Source of the DNA: Cichorium intybus
Taxonomy: Eukaryota; Streptophyta; Magnoliopsida; Asterales; Asteraceae
DNA length: 64,000 bases
Assembly: GCA_023525715.1 (NCBI GenBank)
Contig: CM042012.1
Span: 118,409,798-118,473,797 of the forward strand
Direction of reading: 5' to 3'
Position 1 is the first letter of the stretch; every line of letters begins with the position of its first letter. Below are positions 61,274 to 64,000 of this stretch, in pieces. The position numbers were made by a program, and so were the translations under genes. Under the pieces are notes generated by a model, which did not search any database, was not told where the DNA came from, and worked only from the letters and a program-made list of their open reading frames with translations.

Positions 61274-61771
61274 TGTTGATTTGTAGAGTCTAATCTTCTC
61301 TTTTTGACCTAATTGTCACTACGAATACCAAGCTTGGGGTTCTGCTACGGAATGGTTGCAACTGTAGAGTGGTTGTTGGGGAAGTTGTGGTGTAAGGCTG
61401 CAGGTTAAGCCTACAGGGAGAGCTGGGGGCAGTATAGTGTGCGCCATACCTCAGTTGCAGTGCTCAGTGAGAAATGATACAGTGCTCGATTAATGGGCTA
61501 GATGGATCGTGTTGTTTCTTAGGCCCAATTCACGTCAAATTATAGGTTAACTTGTTTTTATAAATAAAGTTCCTTTATATGAATGTAATCCTAATGTAAG
61601 ATAACGTTTTTGACAGCTATAAAATCTCCTTCTAGTTTTCGCATGTGGGCGTAGCTCGATTTCTCTAATCGAGTGAACTAGGTTACATTAAATCATTGCG
61701 TTTTTTTTTTTATTTTCTTTGCATATTTATTTGAAATGTTTATGTACGGTTATTAACTCTTATTCCTAACA
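61274..61771 (+). repeat. Copia 3' LTR (Tork/Tnt1-like)
   Basis: Starts TGTTGATTTG and ends CCTAACA. It has TATAAATAAAG (61558-61568) and a GTGGGCGTAGC...GAGTGAACTAGG leader with a T-run, typical of plant Copia LTRs. It follows the pol tail in the right orientation. Confidence 0.55.
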
Positions 61772-62153
61772 TGCTGTTTTGGAGACATGCACAATTGAGT
61801 TTTGTTTCAAGGAAAAGACGGAGCAGTGATGTGTTATTTGATTTAATCAGATTAGTATCTTTTAATTGGGATAGGAATAAATGAAAAATTAAAAAGTTGA
61901 CTGGATAACTTGGCTGGTTTGCAAGTTCTACCATGCTCCCCTTGTAATTGCAGTTTTTTTGGTTAACTGCTGGCTAGCTTAATTATTGTAAGTGTTGTCA
62001 CTAAAAAAGACATACTTTTAGGAAAATGTCACAATAATCGGCATTTTGTACACCATACGACATTTTATATTTTTATTTACGAATAGGATACGAATTGAGT
62101 GGTTGGATAACTATTTGTTTAAAGGAATGTAAAATTTCAATTCACAATCTTTG

Positions 62154-62196
<43 letters not shown>

Positions 62197-63290
62197 GTGC
62201 ACCAAGACAAAAAGGCTTAAAGATTGGAAAGGACCATAACTTGGAAATGAAGAATAATAATAACCTTTTCTTTTTCTTCTAATAGGGTCCAGTGTAATTT
62301 TCATCCACATTCAACCGTTATGATAAAAATATAGCTTATTCCTTTTACGTATCATTACAAAGTTGACCCTTCCCTAACAACAATCGTAAATCAATATTAT
62401 AAAACCGACCATTATCTCCTATCTTGTCGACGAGTCTTAATTTTGTGACCTTCTAAACAAACTTATTCAGCACCTAATATATTCTTAGTTAACGGATAAG
62501 TTTATTTGGAAAGTCATAGAAATAAGATTTCCGATAAAGATCGGAGACAAGAATTAGGTTATATTAAGGACTACAATTATTGTGTGGTCGTAAGACCAAA
62601 TCTGGTGCGTTGGATTCAAAATACCAATGGCCTAGATTAGAATGGCATGATTGTAATTATCTATTATATTATTGAATGATTTTTAAAAATACGGTTACAA
62701 AAGGGTAAATTAGAGATTTTAATCATTGAAAAAAAAGGAAAGTAACTGATTTTTAGGAAAGCTGATCAAATCAATTTAATAATAAAATTATTAACGAAAT
62801 TATTATCTTTCATCCTCCAAATTTTGAATATTTTAACAGAATACATGATCATTCTGATAGAATACATTTCATTTTGACATATCATTCTTGAGAGAATCCA
62901 AGATCATTCTAACAGAATACATTTCAAATTTCGATTTCTATGAAGTACATTGTCAAATATGAAGCATTTTTGTATGCAAACATATTTAAAATCTAGAGAT
63001 TCAAAATCTGAAAGACTAGAATATTATATTGTGCAACATCAGAATGACTAGAATATGATATTAGAAGACGATATACAAAGCGGAATGAGTACAATATTGT
63101 TATATAAAACTAGAATAACTAGAAAATTATAGTGTGTAACATCAAAATGACTAGAATATATACTAGAATCTAATATACAAAAAGAAGACCATTATGTGAG
63201 AATAACATTCTGTGAAATAGCATTCCGTCAGAATGACATTCTGTCAGAATGCCTGCCTTAAAATCAAACTTTAGGGTTTTTACTAGATTC
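61772..63290. other. Intergenic, AT-rich
   Basis: A 42-nt A-run lies at 62154-62195. Short inverted words of the form ATTCT-N3-AGAAT recur at 62845-62925 and 63215-63255. No gene recognised. Confidence 0.5.
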
Positions 63291-64000
63291 GTCTATGCCT
63301 TCTTTACTGATAAAAGGTGACTTAGAACCAAACCCTTCCCGCATATGCCCTAAAATCCCAATCTATAATAACGCCTCATCACCGAACCTTAAAACCCTCC
63401 TTGACACTGTTTATCATCAATGGCGTTCAAGAACCAGAAAGATGGTCAATTAAACAAGAGAAAGAGAACTCCTGGAAAATAAAATAAAAAACATTTTCAG
63501 ATTCAAACCTTTATTCATTAGTAGACAGGAAATAAAATAAAAAAATGAAATTCAAACCTGGAAAAATAAACAAACACTATACACCCAAAAGAAACTCGTT
63601 GAGGCAATATATCAAACACCTTGTATGCAAGACTTCAGGGCCTGTTAAAAGTTAATAAACACTAAAAAATAGTGGTTACAAATTCGTTTATTGTGTTTTT
63701 TTGTTAGAAAGAGACAGAGAGAGAGAGAGATAGAGAGACAGATACATAGTGAGGGAGGGTTACCTTTATGAAGGTGCAACAACGTAAGGTGTTTCTAGGT
63801 TAGTTTAGTTTTTTCAATTCGAGAGGGGTTTAGAGACAGAGTCATCGTATGGTGGTGACTGTATGAAAGAGAGGAAATTACTGAATTGGATGGCGATGGT
63901 GCGAGATTGAGTGGTGCTCGTGCGATTGTCGTCGTGTTGAAGCTACGATTTCTGAAAGGCGGCATGTGATGGAGGTGTTGTGTTGGTATTCAATGGCGTC
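63291..64000. other. Right edge, possible gene-proximal sequence
   Basis: An ATGGCG start in good plant context at 63420 opens only 17 codons (basic, KRKR) before a stop, so it would need splicing. A (GA)n run at 63707-63746 and lower AT content resemble a 5' UTR or promoter, but I cannot support a gene model. Confidence 0.25.

Noticed and set aside
63420..63473. Small basic protein starting ATGGCG
   Set aside because: Only 17 codons before a stop and no recognisable exon structure. Noted in the edge region but not called a gene.

Overview
This window is nuclear DNA of a flowering plant, most likely a eudicot. Asteraceae is a plausible guess from the look of the repeats but is not proven. 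The evidence is AT-rich DNA with long (TA)n runs, plant LTR retrotransposons primed by tRNA-Asp or initiator tRNA-Met, many decayed L1-type LINEs, Helitrons, tRNA-derived SINEs, and one spliced plant-only cell-cycle gene. The window is overwhelmingly transposon. The only complete host gene I can support is a Kip-related protein (KRP) CDK inhibitor with four exons on the minus strand at 23094-24100. A partial gene, the C-terminus of a NAM-associated-domain protein, runs off the left edge.

Region by region: 1-310 is the partial host-like gene. About 1450-3178 plus 17208-17477 is an old gypsy LTR split by an Athila-like element (3184-17207, perfect TSD ATCTC). The Athila-like element is a composite. 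It has two primer-binding sites, an internal piece of LTR, a low-complexity ORF, a stop-riddled gag-protease frame, an ATHILA-ORF1-like pseudogene, and no reverse transcriptase or integrase. Two solo LTRs sit inside it (5030-7782 and 16071-17161). 17.6-21.2 kb holds decayed TE coding sequence and a LINE with a triplicated RT segment. 21.4-21.9 kb is an A/C-only tract. 23.1-24.3 kb is the KRP gene. 26.5-33 kb holds tandem duplications, a 680-bp TIR element and Helitrons. 33.5-38.3 kb is a small Copia element inserted in a LINE. 40.2-42.8 kb is a minus-strand LINE cut by a Copia solo LTR. 43.7-60.7 kb is LINE sequence interrupted by a 10.1-kb non-coding LTR element (LARD, 44703-54798), a solo LTR (56000-57742) and another LTR (about 58512-59875). 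60.7-61.8 kb is a Copia tail plus LTR. The last 2.2 kb has no gene I can support.

Two patterns cut across the elements. First, several unrelated LTR families carry an array of short CpG-containing palindromes directly upstream of a TATA box, each family using a different word. The Athila-like element repeats the same layout internally, upstream of its 3' ORF. Second, four diverged gypsy LTRs carry a hairpin at the same place near one end, and its stem is kept although its sequence changes. These two are my best candidates for undescribed biology here. They were seen by eye and need alignment.
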